Assembly (NCBI GenBank): GCA_002270565.1
Contig: NQMI01000181.1
Span: forward strand, 1-17,729
DNA length: 17,729 nt
Source: Stenocarpella maydis
Lineage: Eukaryota; Ascomycota; Sordariomycetes; Diaporthales; Diaporthaceae
Direction of reading: 5' to 3'
In this document: in pieces, positions 1 to 9,801 of the stretch
Numbering within the stretch: position 1 is the first letter of the stretch
How the letters are laid out: each line of letters starts with the position of its first letter
The notes under the pieces: generated by a model
What the model saw: only the letters and a program-made list of their open reading frames with translations
The model's database searches: none
Told to the model about the DNA's origin: nothing
Made by a program: the position numbers and the translations under genes

Positions 1-600
1 CTGTTCTGAGAGGGAGGCAGCTTTCTTTTTGCAGCCCGGTGATGTGCCTTATTCGTTGGGTTATTCTTGGTGGTATATAGTCTTTTTTTTTTTTTCCCCA
101 AGGGCAATGTTGGCGTTTTGGGGGGCCGGCGTTCGGATGGGCGGCAAAGGGGGTACATCATGATATCAGCCGGGGCTGCCCCCATCATTGTCTGCTAAAG
201 GGGGGCGACTCCGGGGCTTATATGTCTAATGCAATGCAATAAAATGCAACATACGATGAGCACACCCGCCTGAATATTCCTCCCGATGAACGCCTACCGC
301 TGCACAGGTTGAAGGTTTCTGGCGCGTGCGTTATTATTCCTCACGTGGTCCAGCTGGGCCTTCGAGTTCAAAGGCAGAGGAAGCATTCGCGGGCCAGGAG
401 GAAGTCCCGTAGATTTATAGAATGGCCTGGCTTGCAGGGAGGGCAAGGCGGAGAGGCGACCGTTCCACTAACAAGGCCATGAGCACAGAGATCATAGTCT
501 AAAAGGTCTGGATCATTACGGTATCTAAACGGCTCCCAAACTCGGAGACTGTGCCAGTGTACGCTTTAGCTCTCATGACTGATATGAACAGGCCGACCGG
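1..600. other. Gene-free flank downstream of DOA1
   Basis: I see no coding sequence here. The stretch should hold the 3' UTR of the leftward DOA1 gene at its right edge, and perhaps the end of a gene lying left of the window. A run of 13 T lies at 83-95. A plus-strand AATAAA at 238-243 could be a polyadenylation signal for a rightward gene outside the window, but there is nothing else to support that. No convincing polyadenylation signal for DOA1 was recognised on the minus strand. Confidence 0.4.
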
Positions 601-3164
601 CTACAAGAGCCCAAGCACCTCCTTCGCGAGGTTCACCACCCTCTCTTCGGCACCGCCCTGTGCCACCTGCCTGACAGTCGAGTCCACGCCCAGCGTCCGC
701 AGCACCTCGGCATGCCCGGCACCGGCTATGGTGCCCAGGGCAGCCAGGGCGCGGTACCCGACCTCGGGGTCCGCCTGGTCCTGGAGCATCTTGGACAGCA
801 CGTTGGCCAGCAGGCCAAACACCTCGGGCGTGATGGGGTTGCCGCCCACCTTTACCTGATTCTTGGACACGAGGTAGGCCAGGACCGCGTAGTTGAGCGC
901 CGCCGTGGTCACGGCAATCAGGACGTTGCGGTTCTGCGGGAAGCCCACTGGGCCCTTGAACGGGGTGTCTGATATGCCTACCAGTGCCTCCATGTAGTCG
1001 ACCACCTTCGCCGCGTGGGACTGGGCCACCTGCCGGCCCGGCTCGGTCGTAAAGAGGTTCGTGATCACTCGGAAGGCCATCATGGCGCAGTTCTGGTTGA
1101 TGCTTGAGCCGGCGCTGGGGTGGAACGCCGCGCGCAGGGCGATCTCGATGATAGAGTCGCCGTTGGGGTCCGTGAAGCCGGCTGCCAGTGGCGACGTGGC
1201 CAGGCACCGGAGCAGATCTAGACCGGGGAGGCGGTCGTTGTCGGTCCATTGGCCGACGAGCTTCAGCACGAGGCCTAGGTCATGTTCCGAAATGTTAAGA
1301 GGCTGCGAGGTCGGGGCGGCGGCAGTGCCAGGTACTGTGGGGGGCACGCTTGGGATGGTCTTGCTCAGATTCTCGGCCAGTTTGGCTAGGGTAGCCTCCT
1401 CGGTTGGGTTGAGAGCAGTGTCTTTCCTGCCAGATGCGATCATCGTGGCACTTATGTCCTTGATTTTCTTGACCACCGGATCAAATTTGGCGGTGGCCAA
1501 GGTGAGGTATTTGTCTTGAGGTAGGAGCTTCTTTCCGGGTGGTGCTTGTGGGGCAGCCTCGTCTCCGGGTTGGTACCTACCGGTGCCGAACTCGTCAACC
1601 GCCGGGCCTGAGCCCTGTCCGATGGTCGCGCCTTTTGTATTCTCGACGATGAAATTCGAGACCTGGTCCAGGTAGGTCTGGGGAAGCTCGTTGTCGCTCA
1701 GGAACTTGGAGGCTGCCTCATATGGGTTCTGAGAAAGGTTGTATGGCAGCTTCAGTGCGGGGGCGCCATCCTCGATGGCCACGTCAAAGACATAGTCATA
1801 CGACTTGCCCATGTACTCGACCTTCTTCCCACTGCTACCAACGGCGTCCACGACTGTGCCGACCTCGGTCCATTGCTGCTGAGCTGGCCATTAGTTAGCA
1901 TGGTGTCAAAGATTCATACTGGGGGAGACAGGAGTGTCAGCTTACCAGCAGACCACGAATGTGCAGTGATGTTGCCATTCGGCTGGTTAATCATCTGGAT
2001 CTGGCCGTCCTTGGTTCCGGATTTCGATGTCAGAAACTCGGGACCGGGCAGCTTCTCCTTGTTGATACCACCCATCTGCTGCGCAGGGATGGAAGAGGCC
2101 TTGACAGACTCATCGAAGCTCGCAAGGGTCTCGGCGTCGGCCACGTTGTCCGGGTTCCTTGTGAACACACGCACGAGTCCGTCGCTCGAGCCAGACACAA
2201 TGTCACCTGTCTGTTGGTTGACGGCAACTGACCAGACCGATATTGCGGGCAGTGTGATTGTCTGCGCGCACTCGAGACCCCGCCAGACCCGGATTGTCCG
2301 GTCCTCGCCCGAGCTCACCAGCTCGCCGGTGGGCAGCGCGTTCAGGCTGTAGACGAACGAGTCATGGCCGTGTAGCTCGCCGACATTCTGCCCGCTGAGC
2401 TTCCACAGGCGTACCACGCCGTCGTTGTGCGCGCTGGCAATATCGGCACCGGAGGGGTGGCCGTGGGGGACCTTGCACAGGGCCCGCACGACATTGGAGG
2501 TGTATATGGTAGACCGGGGCTCGATTCCGCCGTTGCCAGAGCGGGCACGCAGGTCATATATGTGGATCTTCTCATCGGCCGACCCCGTGACGACGGTGGT
2601 CTCGTCCAGTGCCAGGACCCCCCAAACGCTGGCGTCGTGGCCGAGCAGGCGCAGTTCGGGCTCCCACTTTCCGACGCGCCACACGATGGCCTGTTTGTCC
2701 CAGCTGCCCGAAATGATATATGTGTGCGTGGGGGAGACATCGAGGGCACATATGTTGTGTTGGTGGCCTATGAGCAGGCGCTCAGCGTTGTCAGAAGGGC
2801 TGGACATTGGCTTCTTGACCTCGATGATGGTGTCCTTTCCGCCGGAGATGATGAGGCCGTCGGGATAGTCGGAGGTCGGAGGGAGGAAGGCGAGGGAGCT
2901 GAGCCATTCCTGGCCCTGGGTAACGATGGAGGCCTCGAAGGAGGGGGGCTTCTGTGATTTCTTCCGCCAGAGCCGTAGGGTGTGGTCGCGAGAAGCCGAG
3001 ATGACGACGTCGGAACTGGGAAAGAGGACATCCCGGACCTGGGGATGAGATACATGTCAGGAGCAGCCATGGCTGGGGGAGGGCTAAGAGCGTTGAACAA
3101 GGCCATTGTGGTTACTGACATCGGACTCGTGGCCGGGCAACTGGGCGGAGAGCTTGAACTCCAT
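601..3164 (-). CDS. DOA1: Doa1/Ufd3/PLAA ubiquitin-binding Cdc48 cofactor (WD40-PFU-PUL)
   Basis: Three exons on the minus strand: 3164-3120, 3038-1946 and 1883-601, giving 806 residues (yeast Doa1 is 715, human PLAA 795). Intron 1 (3039-3119, 81 nt) has the uncommon donor GTCAGT. It is required because it alone restores the reading GHESDVRDVLFP. Intron 2 (1884-1945, 62 nt) is GTAAGC...CCAG with branch site GCTAAC. The start MEFKLSAQLPGHESDV matches the family N-terminus. Seven WD40-like blades span about residues 8-309 (GHESDV, GHQHNI, GHDASV, GHDSFV). The linker motif PGPEFLT..GTKDGQ leads into the PFU ubiquitin-binding domain (about 360-470: VVDAVGSSGKKVEY, YDYVFDV, LKLPYN, NPYEAA). A C-terminal PUL armadillo-type domain follows (about 495-806). 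In yeast and animals the propeller and PFU bind ubiquitin and PUL binds the Cdc48/p97 tail, serving ubiquitin recycling, endosomal sorting and mitochondria-associated degradation. No truncation or missing domain is seen. Confidence 0.95.
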
Positions 3165-5073
3165 GCTGAGGGCTGTTTGTGTTTTGACCGAGCTCTTCTC
3201 AATCGAAAGCAACGAGCAACGGACAGTCAGAGGCGAATGGCAACGGCGGCGGTAGCAGGACCTCAAGTGCCTGCCAGTTAGACACAAACCAACGTCGCAC
3301 CACCAGCAAGTTAAATGTGAGTGCCGACTTTGGTCTGGTGCTTTGCCGGAATTACTAATGTGTCAAACTGTTGTGACGAAGTGAACCAGCTCTGCCTCTG
3401 CCTGTTGTTGGAGGAGGCAGCTTGGGGGAGCTTCGGGAGTGGTGGCACTTTGGGCGTACCGATTGCCTGCTGAGGTCATGGCGGGGTAACATTGTACATA
3501 CCGTATGTCAATGTATGGGGGATACAAGCGGCCATCCCCACTTCGGTACCTCATGTGGTCCGTGCATCATGAAGGGTCCAAATGCAGCATAGTGGACTTG
3601 TTACCGGTATTGTATTTATTGTCTAATGCTTGTTGTTTGACCGTTTACAACGATGTGAAGACACTGCCAGTGGACGGGTCGTCAACAACCGTGACCTCAT
3701 GCCCCGGATGGCCCCAACTACGCTGCAGCCGAGCAGAGAGACTTCATCATGCCGACACGGGTGTCCGGATCTGGCTGTACCAGGATCCCGTAGGCAGCTC
3801 CCGAGTGAGGTTGGCAAGCCGAACCTGAAGCCGTGACTTAGCCCATATATAGCTTTCTTTTAACGCCCCTGTCCTCAATACTTCACAGATGTGATGATTC
3901 TCTGCAGTTTACAATTGATCACAACGGTGGCCTTAACCAGTGCCGTATTATGTCAACAGATGAAGCTGCTGCGCCTTGGTATTCTATCGTATATCCACAA
4001 TGTAGTGTTTGCAATTGCTTCTGTGTTCTCTAGCTAGAAGGCACATCTACAGTTGATATGCTTTCAGGTCAGCCCTGGCGTCCACTATCTGGGACGGTCT
4101 GGAAACGAGGAGGCGAGGATGGCTGACTCGGATGGGATCAATGGACGTTGATGATGGAACTCAAGCTACAATTCGAATTGGTTTAATTACTTCAAATCCT
4201 CGTGCTGTATTGCTAACTCTGTCGTTCAGCATCTTTTTCCCGTCAGAAGAAAAAAACAACGAAGTGCCATTCGGTTTGTTCTTTATAAATAATCCAAAAA
4301 TTCAATGTACTTAGTTATAGGTATCTCAAAAGTAAAAGTTGGCAGGGTCCAGGTCTGGGCACGGGTGCATCAATGATGAGAACTTGAACCCAGGAGCTGC
4401 CCCACCTCCGCAAGGCCAGCAGGTTCTGATTGGCCGAGAGCTGTCCGAGGGTCCCTCCTTCTGTTTCCAAAACGCCAAGGAGTATCCCTCCATCTGTCAC
4501 TTCCACCCCGTGCAGTTGCAGACTTCGACGACAGGTCTATCACAGTTTACAGGTGCAACCTTGGGAACAAACGACAACCTCCTCCTCCGTTCGAGCTCAC
4601 CACTTTACCACTTCGCCAGCACATCACACACATACACACACACTTCCTCCCCATTCAGCCCCTTGGTTGTCTCTCTCCACTGCTGCTGGGGAGCCTCCAT
4701 CTGTCACCAAGACCACCCCTTTGACGATTGATACGACACGATTCATGACCAAAGAGTGCTGCTGCGGTACCGCATCGTAATACAGCTCTTCCTTTCTCTA
4801 TCTCTCTTTCTTTTTGTCCTGCTGTCTTGTTATGGTATCGACAGCCTTCGTTTTGTTTCTTTGACCTCAATTCATTTCCAAGATAACAACAACCTTGAGC
4901 TTGTCGCCGCGCTTGGAGCTCTTAATATTCCTCTCGCAACGTATCGCATCGCATCGCATCATCGAATCGCGGCCGACTTCGCACCACACAGTGATACCCG
5001 ACCTGTCTTTTCGAACTCTGCCAGGCCTCGCCCTCGCGAACAAGTAACCGCCAGCAATTCCAACCTCTGCTCG
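3165..5073. promoter_or_regulatory. Divergent intergenic region between DOA1 and the STRAP gene
   Basis: About 1.9 kb with no convincing gene. It must hold the promoters of both flanking genes, which point away from each other. The STRAP side becomes pyrimidine-rich from about 4780 to 4830 (CTCTTTC runs), as is common near fungal transcription starts. A CA-rich tract lies at about 4622-4645 and a GCATC triplicate at about 4945-4960. A possible 10-codon upstream ORF (ATG at 4832, TGA at 4862-4864) would be in the leader if transcription starts left of it. The short open frames between 3360 and 4870 have no family resemblance I recognise and no splice support. Confidence 0.5.
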
Positions 5074-5074
5074 C

Positions 5075-5106
<32 letters not shown>
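5074..5106 (+). repeat. (CAA)11 trinucleotide repeat in the STRAP leader
   Basis: Eleven perfect CAA units end 8 nt before the STRAP ATG (CCACAACC lies between). In the mRNA this gives an unpaired, A/C-only leader just upstream of the start codon. CAA-rich leaders are known to favour translation in plant viral and yeast reporter settings. That effect here is inference. The repeat is also a likely site of length variation between strains. One reading frame gives a glutamine run, but that frame has no ATG upstream and is not treated as coding. Confidence 0.9.
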
Positions 5107-5114
5107 CCACAACC

Positions 5115-6276
5115 ATGGCTTCCAACGGCGCCTCTCGACAGTACCTTCCCCTGACCTGCCACGGCCACTCTCGCCCTGTGCCCCACATAAGCTTCTCCAG
5201 CCTCGAGAAGGACGGGGAGTACTTCATCATCTCTGCTTGCAAGGGTATGTCCGCCATCATCCCTATTCCCACGCGCCGAAGGGACACACCAGGCAGCTTG
5301 CCCAGCATCAGGACTAACCCGACCACCAGATGGCAACCCCATGCTCCGACACGGCCGCACCGGCGACTGGATCGGCACGTTCATAGGACATAAGGGCGCC
5401 ACCTGGCAGGCCAAGCAGAGCCCCGACAACAAGATCGCCGCCTCCGCTTCGGCCGATTTCTCCACAAAGGTCTGGAATGCTCACACCGGTGAGATGCTCC
5501 TCGTCCTCAAGCATGACCACGTCGTCCGCGCCGTTGCCTTCCCCCTCAACATCTCCGACATCCTTGCGACCGGCGGCCACGAGAAGATCCTTCGCATCTG
5601 GGACCTCAAGTCCGACGATCACAAGGATGAGAGGGTTACCACCACCGTCGACGCCGAGACCGGCCACACGACATACCACATCCCGCCCGACATGGCCCAC
5701 CAGATCGGTGATGTCCACCCCGACACCATCAAGTTTATCGTCTGGCCCCAGCAGACCACCATCATCACCGCCGCCGGCAAAACGCTGCGGTGGCACGACG
5801 TGCCAAACCGAAAACACTACAAGGAGGAGGTCTTCGATGCCGAGATCAAGGCCTGCGAGCTTGTCTCTCTGGCCCCACAGTTCACGTCGCAGGCTGATGT
5901 CGGCGGCGGCCTGCCCGTGCTGAGCATCGCTGCTGGCAAGAATGTCTACTTCTATGGCGGGGCCGACTGCACCCAGAAGATCAACGAGTTCAACCTGTCT
6001 CACGGAGTTGCCAGCGTCGGACTGGACCTCAAGAACCACAAGTTCATTGTGGGCGAGGAGCCCGGGACCTGGGCCCGTGTCTACGACTGGCAGGGCCAGG
6101 AGATCGACGTCATGAAGGGCCACCACGGCCCCATCTGGTGTATTCAGTTCTCGCCCGATGGCAAGCTATACGCGACCGGGTCCGAGGATGGGACCATCCG
6201 GATGTGGAAGAACTGCGAGGAGGACTACGGCCTCTGGCGCGAAAAGGGAACGGCTACCGCGGAGAGGGTGGAGTAG
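5115..6276 (+). CDS. STRAP/Unrip-type WD40 repeat protein
   Basis: Two exons, 5115-5244 and 5330-6276, giving 358 residues to the first stop (human STRAP is 350). The intron (5245-5329, 85 nt) is GTATGT...CCAG with branch site CTAAC at 5314-5318. It joins ISACK to DGNPML, exactly the conserved STRAP block ISACKDGxPMLR. The start ATG is in the strong context CAACCATGG. Family landmarks include PLTCHGHSRPV (about residues 12-22), TGDWIGTFIGHKGATW (about 54-69), TKVWNAHTG, GHEKILRIWDL, and the last blade GHHGPIWCIQFSPDG..YATGSEDGTIRMW near the C-terminus, so the propeller is complete. In animals STRAP/Unrip works with the SMN complex in snRNP assembly and in TGF-beta receptor signalling. The fungal role is less defined and is inferred from homology. 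After YGLWREKG the tail is short and the stop is TAG. The same frame stays open far beyond it (see the 6277-6693 entry), so the true C-terminus is uncertain. Confidence 0.93.
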
Positions 6277-6693
6277 GATCACCGACCTCTCGCGTGGGAC
6301 CCCCTGGCGGAGAACGAACGGCCGCCAGCGGCGGTGGCGGGCGCCCAGCAACAACACCAACAGGGGCGGCTGGGCGACGCGAGACGCGGCCCAGCCACGC
6401 CGTTGGGCGAAATATCTGTCAATGTCGCCAAGGTCACGGCGCCGGCGTATCGGGGGCTGCAGCAGCCGTCAGACCCAAAGGCGGATGGAGACTCGTCGAC
6501 ACACTGGAAGGCGATGCTATCCCCGGTGGCGGAGGAGTCGCCCAGCCCACAAAAGAAGAAGCGGGCCGAAGAGAACCTAGTGGTTAGCTACTCGCCGCGC
6601 AACCAGGCCGTGAGCCGGCCCGTGAGCCCTGGCAGCCTCAAGATGCAGAACTTCCTGCGCAGATTGGAGCGGCAGGGCCTCTCACACGACTAG
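6277..6693 (+). other. In-frame open extension behind the STRAP stop codon
   Basis: Directly after the TAG at 6274-6276 the same frame runs 138 codons without a stop and ends at TAG 6691-6693. By hand count about four fifths of third positions are G or C, as in the genes here. The first ATG in the frame is only at about 6514, so this does not look like a separate gene. The predicted tail is hydrophilic, with Gln-rich (AQQQHQQG), Ser/Pro-rich (SPSPQKKKR, SYSPRN, RPVSPGS) and basic (QKKKR) segments, ending KMQNFLRRLERQGLSHD. Options are stop-codon readthrough, a minor spliced form, a recent stop mutation or a sequencing error. A possible in-frame 81-nt intron, 6268-6348 (GTGGAG...CCCAG), would remove the stop but has a poor donor and no good branch site. 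The other two frames are also open to about 6580 because the region is G/C-rich, which weakens the openness argument. I recognise no domain in the extension. Confidence 0.5.
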
Positions 6694-7728
6694 CTGGCTG
6701 GCGGGACGACTGCATCTCTATGGACTATTGTCGCTTTTTTTTTGCTGCGAGCACCGGGGATGGGGACGAGCAGGCGGGGGAGGGTGCTCGGCCGGCTGCC
6801 ACAGTTTCAGGACACATCTTAAATCAGTAATCACGTCTCGCCTCGCACGACTTCTCATCTTCGCTGGTGAGTGAGGCTATTTCTATGAACATTAATCAGA
6901 TACTCGAAATAGAGAACAAGAAACATTTCCCCAAAAGGCCCGGATTGGACTGGTCGTGTCGTGTTGTTTCTGTGCTCCGTCAACTTGGGCATAGAACCTA
7001 GAGTCTCGCCTGGGATCCAGAGTGTCCTTGCTTCAGTCTGTCTGCCTGCCGTCCTTCCGGATGAATCCTCCTGACTCCTCTTTCGACATCATTTCAAATG
7101 ATATCTCCCTCTGCTGGTCGTGACCTGGTTTCCGCTGTGGCTGCTTTCGTCTAAGCTTTTTCGAACCGAGGGAAGGATCATTGCAGACTTTTATCCATCC
7201 ATTAGAAGATTTCTGACTGCTCCCAGTCTTTCCTCGTACCTCTCCTTGCCTCTCGGTCTCCCCCCTCCCTGCTGTCTTTACTCTCTGCTACCCTTCCTCT
7301 AGCAAACGTCTCTCTCAGAAGCCTCCTCTTTCCAGCCTCGTGAGCTTCCTCCATCTAACCGTCTGATCTTCTCCTGGCAAATCTCCTTCTATCCTGCGTC
7401 CCCCTACATTTCCTTCTGGTATCCTGCATCCGCCAAGCCTTCCTCCGACCGACTTACTCCAACCGACCCTCCACCCTACAAAGTTGCTCCTGCTGCCCTT
7501 CCATCGACTCCCTGCTTCCACAGACAGTGTAGGTCAGGCTGCCCCTCGACCCTCAGACTCTCCTACCGCCTCTTACTGTCCAACCTTACATATCCTCCCA
7601 GCGTTCCACCTGACCTTCTTTTACGTCTTCCATACTCCATCCTCTTTACTACCATCGTCGGCCCCACCCTTTGATCCCAAACGTACTCGACCAAACCCCA
7701 CACGCCCCAAGGCACTCCAGGGCATTGC
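6694..7728. promoter_or_regulatory. Intergenic region with long pyrimidine-rich leader of the next gene
   Basis: No gene is supported. The left part should hold the STRAP 3' UTR (T-run at about 6736-6744). From about 7040 to 7725 the plus strand is strongly C/T-rich (repeated CTCC, TTCC and CCTTC blocks), typical of promoters and 5' leaders in filamentous ascomycetes. It leads into the coiled-coil gene at 7729. Short open frames inside the CT tract are composition artefacts. Confidence 0.45.
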
Positions 7729-8675
7729 ATGATGAATACCAAGGAAGCCAAGAAAGTCGAGGAGGCCGCGCGCACCGCCGACTACAAGGCCATGCTCCAC
7801 GCCCGCAAGATGGTCCAGTCGAAGCCTTCGTACGAGGCAGCCTCTGATTCCGAGAAGTCTGCGATGCTTGAGAACACCATGAGAGAAACCATGGAGAAAC
7901 GGTACGAACCCCTCCCCCCCATTTTCCTTCCCCGCCCACCACCTCTGCTCCCCTGCCTACTGTTCTATCCCACTGACTAGCCTTATCAAGACGCGCCCGA
8001 GGGCAAGATACCATGTCCAAAATGGCCGCCTACAGGGCTGGGACGTACCGTGACTGCGGCTCCACCACCCGCGTTCCCATTGCGGCCTTTCTCCAGGACA
8101 ACGGCTTCGTCCCTTCACGCCCCAGCCGAGCCTTTCAGCGCAGTCGCAGGATCCCCACCCCCAGCAACCCCGAATTCGCCACCCAGAGCCACCCCCCGCA
8201 GTCCCCCTTGCCCGAGAGCTTCAAGGCCTCCGAGACGCCCGGCCCAGCCTTTAACAACATGATGAGCCCGGAGCCGATGCTCTCGGTCGAGGGGGAGGCC
8301 GGCGCCGCCCTCGATGGCGAGGCGCTGGGCCGGATGCAGACCGAGATGCGCCACCTGCGCACCATCTCGCAGAACACGGCGGCCGCCGTCAGCAGCGTGC
8401 GGGAGCTCGAGCTGCCGAGCGCGCGGGCCGAGCTGGGCATCCTCAGGGGGCGCGTGCGGGACCTCGAGGCCAGGATGGGCCAGCTCGAGGGGAGGGAGGA
8501 CGCGCTCGAGAACACGTCCCTGGGGGGCGTCGTCGAGAGGGTCAGCGAGCTCGAGGCGGCCGTGGAAGACCTCAGGTGCAAGGTTGGGAGCGGCTGCGAC
8601 GCCGAGGTGGCCAAGATGCGGGTGGTCATGGGCGGGCTGAAGTGTGCCCTGGACAAGGTCGGCGGGTTTGTCTAG
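7729..8675 (+). CDS. Unknown protein with C-terminal coiled coil
   Basis: Two exons, 7729-7901 and 7991-8675, give 285 residues. The intron (7902-7990, 89 nt) starts GTACGA, has branch site CTGAC at about 7973-7977 and ends ATCAAG. The nearer AG at 7979-7980 is too close to the branch site and out of frame. Two ATGs stand in tandem at the start (7729 and 7732). The N-terminal 65 residues are charged and helical-looking (KEAKKVEEAARTADYKAML). Residues about 66-95 are compact and could be a conserved core (AAYRAGTYRDCG, IAAFLQDNGF). Residues about 95-165 are Pro/Ser-rich and likely disordered. Residues about 168-285 have heptad-like leucine spacing (LRGRVRDLEARMGQLEGRE, VSELEAAVEDLRCK), so a coiled coil that may mediate self-association is likely. 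I do not recognise the family and see no signal peptide, membrane segment or catalytic motif. Third positions are strongly G/C, consistent with a real gene. Confidence 0.75.
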
Positions 8676-9693
8676 GAAGGTTTGAGCATTTTTGTCTTGT
8701 TTCTTTGGGATTTTTTCCCCTCCTTTTTTTTTCATGGGTCGATTTAACACTCGGTCATGGGACGGCAATACGTTCTATGCGATGATTCTTTTTTTTTTTT
8801 TTGGGGGGGGGGTGGAAGGGGGTGGTTTTCCTTGGGGATTTCTTATGGGATCCGTGCCATGAGATGAGGAAACACGTCCAGGGTTCATTATGCAGTGAGT
8901 TTCAAATCCAATCGAGTTGTATAAACCCAACTGGCTACTTGTGTCTCCCCGGCGTATTCACTCCCGCAACCATAGCTACTGGAGTAATTACCTGCTGACC
9001 GTGCCGAAACCCACCTAATACGAACGCGCACGCCGCGGTCGCATCTACAACACCACCGCCCAGAACACCCACATCTAATAATCGAGGATATAAGTAGGGG
9101 TGTTGGGTACGAGTATGTCGCTTGTGGGCTGGGTATCTTGAGTGCTATGGTGAATTGGTGATGGCAATGGGCATTTGAATTTATATTTTTGGTTTTGGTC
9201 CTCACGATCTATGACTGTCCCTTTCATTTCTTTGAGGTCAGCCATTTCATTTTCGTTCCCACTTAGGGTTTTGAAGGAGTTCGGACCAGCCGAGCCCATC
9301 CGCTGGTGGGCTCTGGCCATGCTGTTCTCCTCGCCCGGTGAGTACTGCAGGCCATATACCTAGGTATGTATACAAGTGTTGATGGGTGTTGTGACACTTG
9401 GGTGCTGTAAGATCTATGGACTGTTCTGTCATTGTCGGGGTCCCCGTTCGCGGCGTTGATGTGGCTGGTGTGTCTTTAATACTTATAATATATGTACCGT
9501 CTTTTATGATGTTTGTTTCTATAGGTTATTATTATTAAAAGAGGGACTATATCTCATGGTATTCAGTAATTAAACATTGATAAGGGAGGGTAGTGGTGGT
9601 GGAAGGGGGCTGAATTAAGGAGGAGAGAGGTGGGGTAGCGACTGAGAATGCTCAAGTGGGCTGGGATGTCATTCATCCCGCCCCCCTCCCCCA
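8676..9693. other. Intergenic region, no gene recognised
   Basis: About 1 kb without a supportable gene. It should contain the 3' UTR of the coiled-coil gene. T-rich runs occur at about 8724-8732 and 8789-8802. The composition becomes more A/T-rich toward 9480-9560. A minus-strand open frame near 8888-9205 shows biased, simple composition and no recognisable motif, so it is not called. Confidence 0.4.
8789..8812. repeat. Adjacent homopolymers T14 then G10
   Basis: Fourteen T (8789-8802) are followed directly by ten G (8803-8812). This is a low-complexity junction 113 bp behind the coiled-coil gene's stop. It is a likely spot for length variation or sequencing error, and the G run could form a G-rich single-strand structure. 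No function is claimed. Confidence 0.85.
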
Positions 9694-9702
9694 CCTATAT
9701 AT
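9694..9702 (+). promoter_or_regulatory. TATA-like element before the NTF2-like gene
   Basis: CTATATATT lies about 100 bp left of the apparent original start of the NTF2-like reading frame at 9802. The distance suits a TATA box with a short leader. Its presence suggests the gene was once normally expressed from here. The assignment rests on motif and spacing only. Confidence 0.45.
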
Positions 9703-9801
9703 TGATCACTCCCGATCTCAAATTTCAGACCTCAGTGCTCCTTCCTCAACATAGCTTTGTGCAGTGAAATCAGCATCTTAGTACGATCACAGACAGAAAC
9801 A

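Noticed and set aside
566..1249. Second minus-strand frame over the DOA1 PUL region
   Set aside because: Composition artefact in a shifted frame; the real frame gives the conserved PUL sequence.
4756..5154. Open frame with a glutamine run overlapping the STRAP start
   Set aside because: It opens with GTG, not ATG; the Gln run is just the CAA repeat in the leader, and the STRAP start in another frame is far better supported.
5314..6126. Long minus-strand open frame across STRAP exon 2
   Set aside because: It mirrors the G/C-rich codon pattern of STRAP; the plus strand encodes a clear WD40 protein.
6138..6587. Two other plus-strand open frames across the end of STRAP and its extension
   Set aside because: They read as Arg/Gly-rich low-complexity strings and overlap the verified last WD blade; openness follows from high G/C.
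8115..8768. Minus-strand open frames inside the coiled-coil gene
   Set aside because: They are shadows of the plus-strand gene, which has splice sites and heptad structure.
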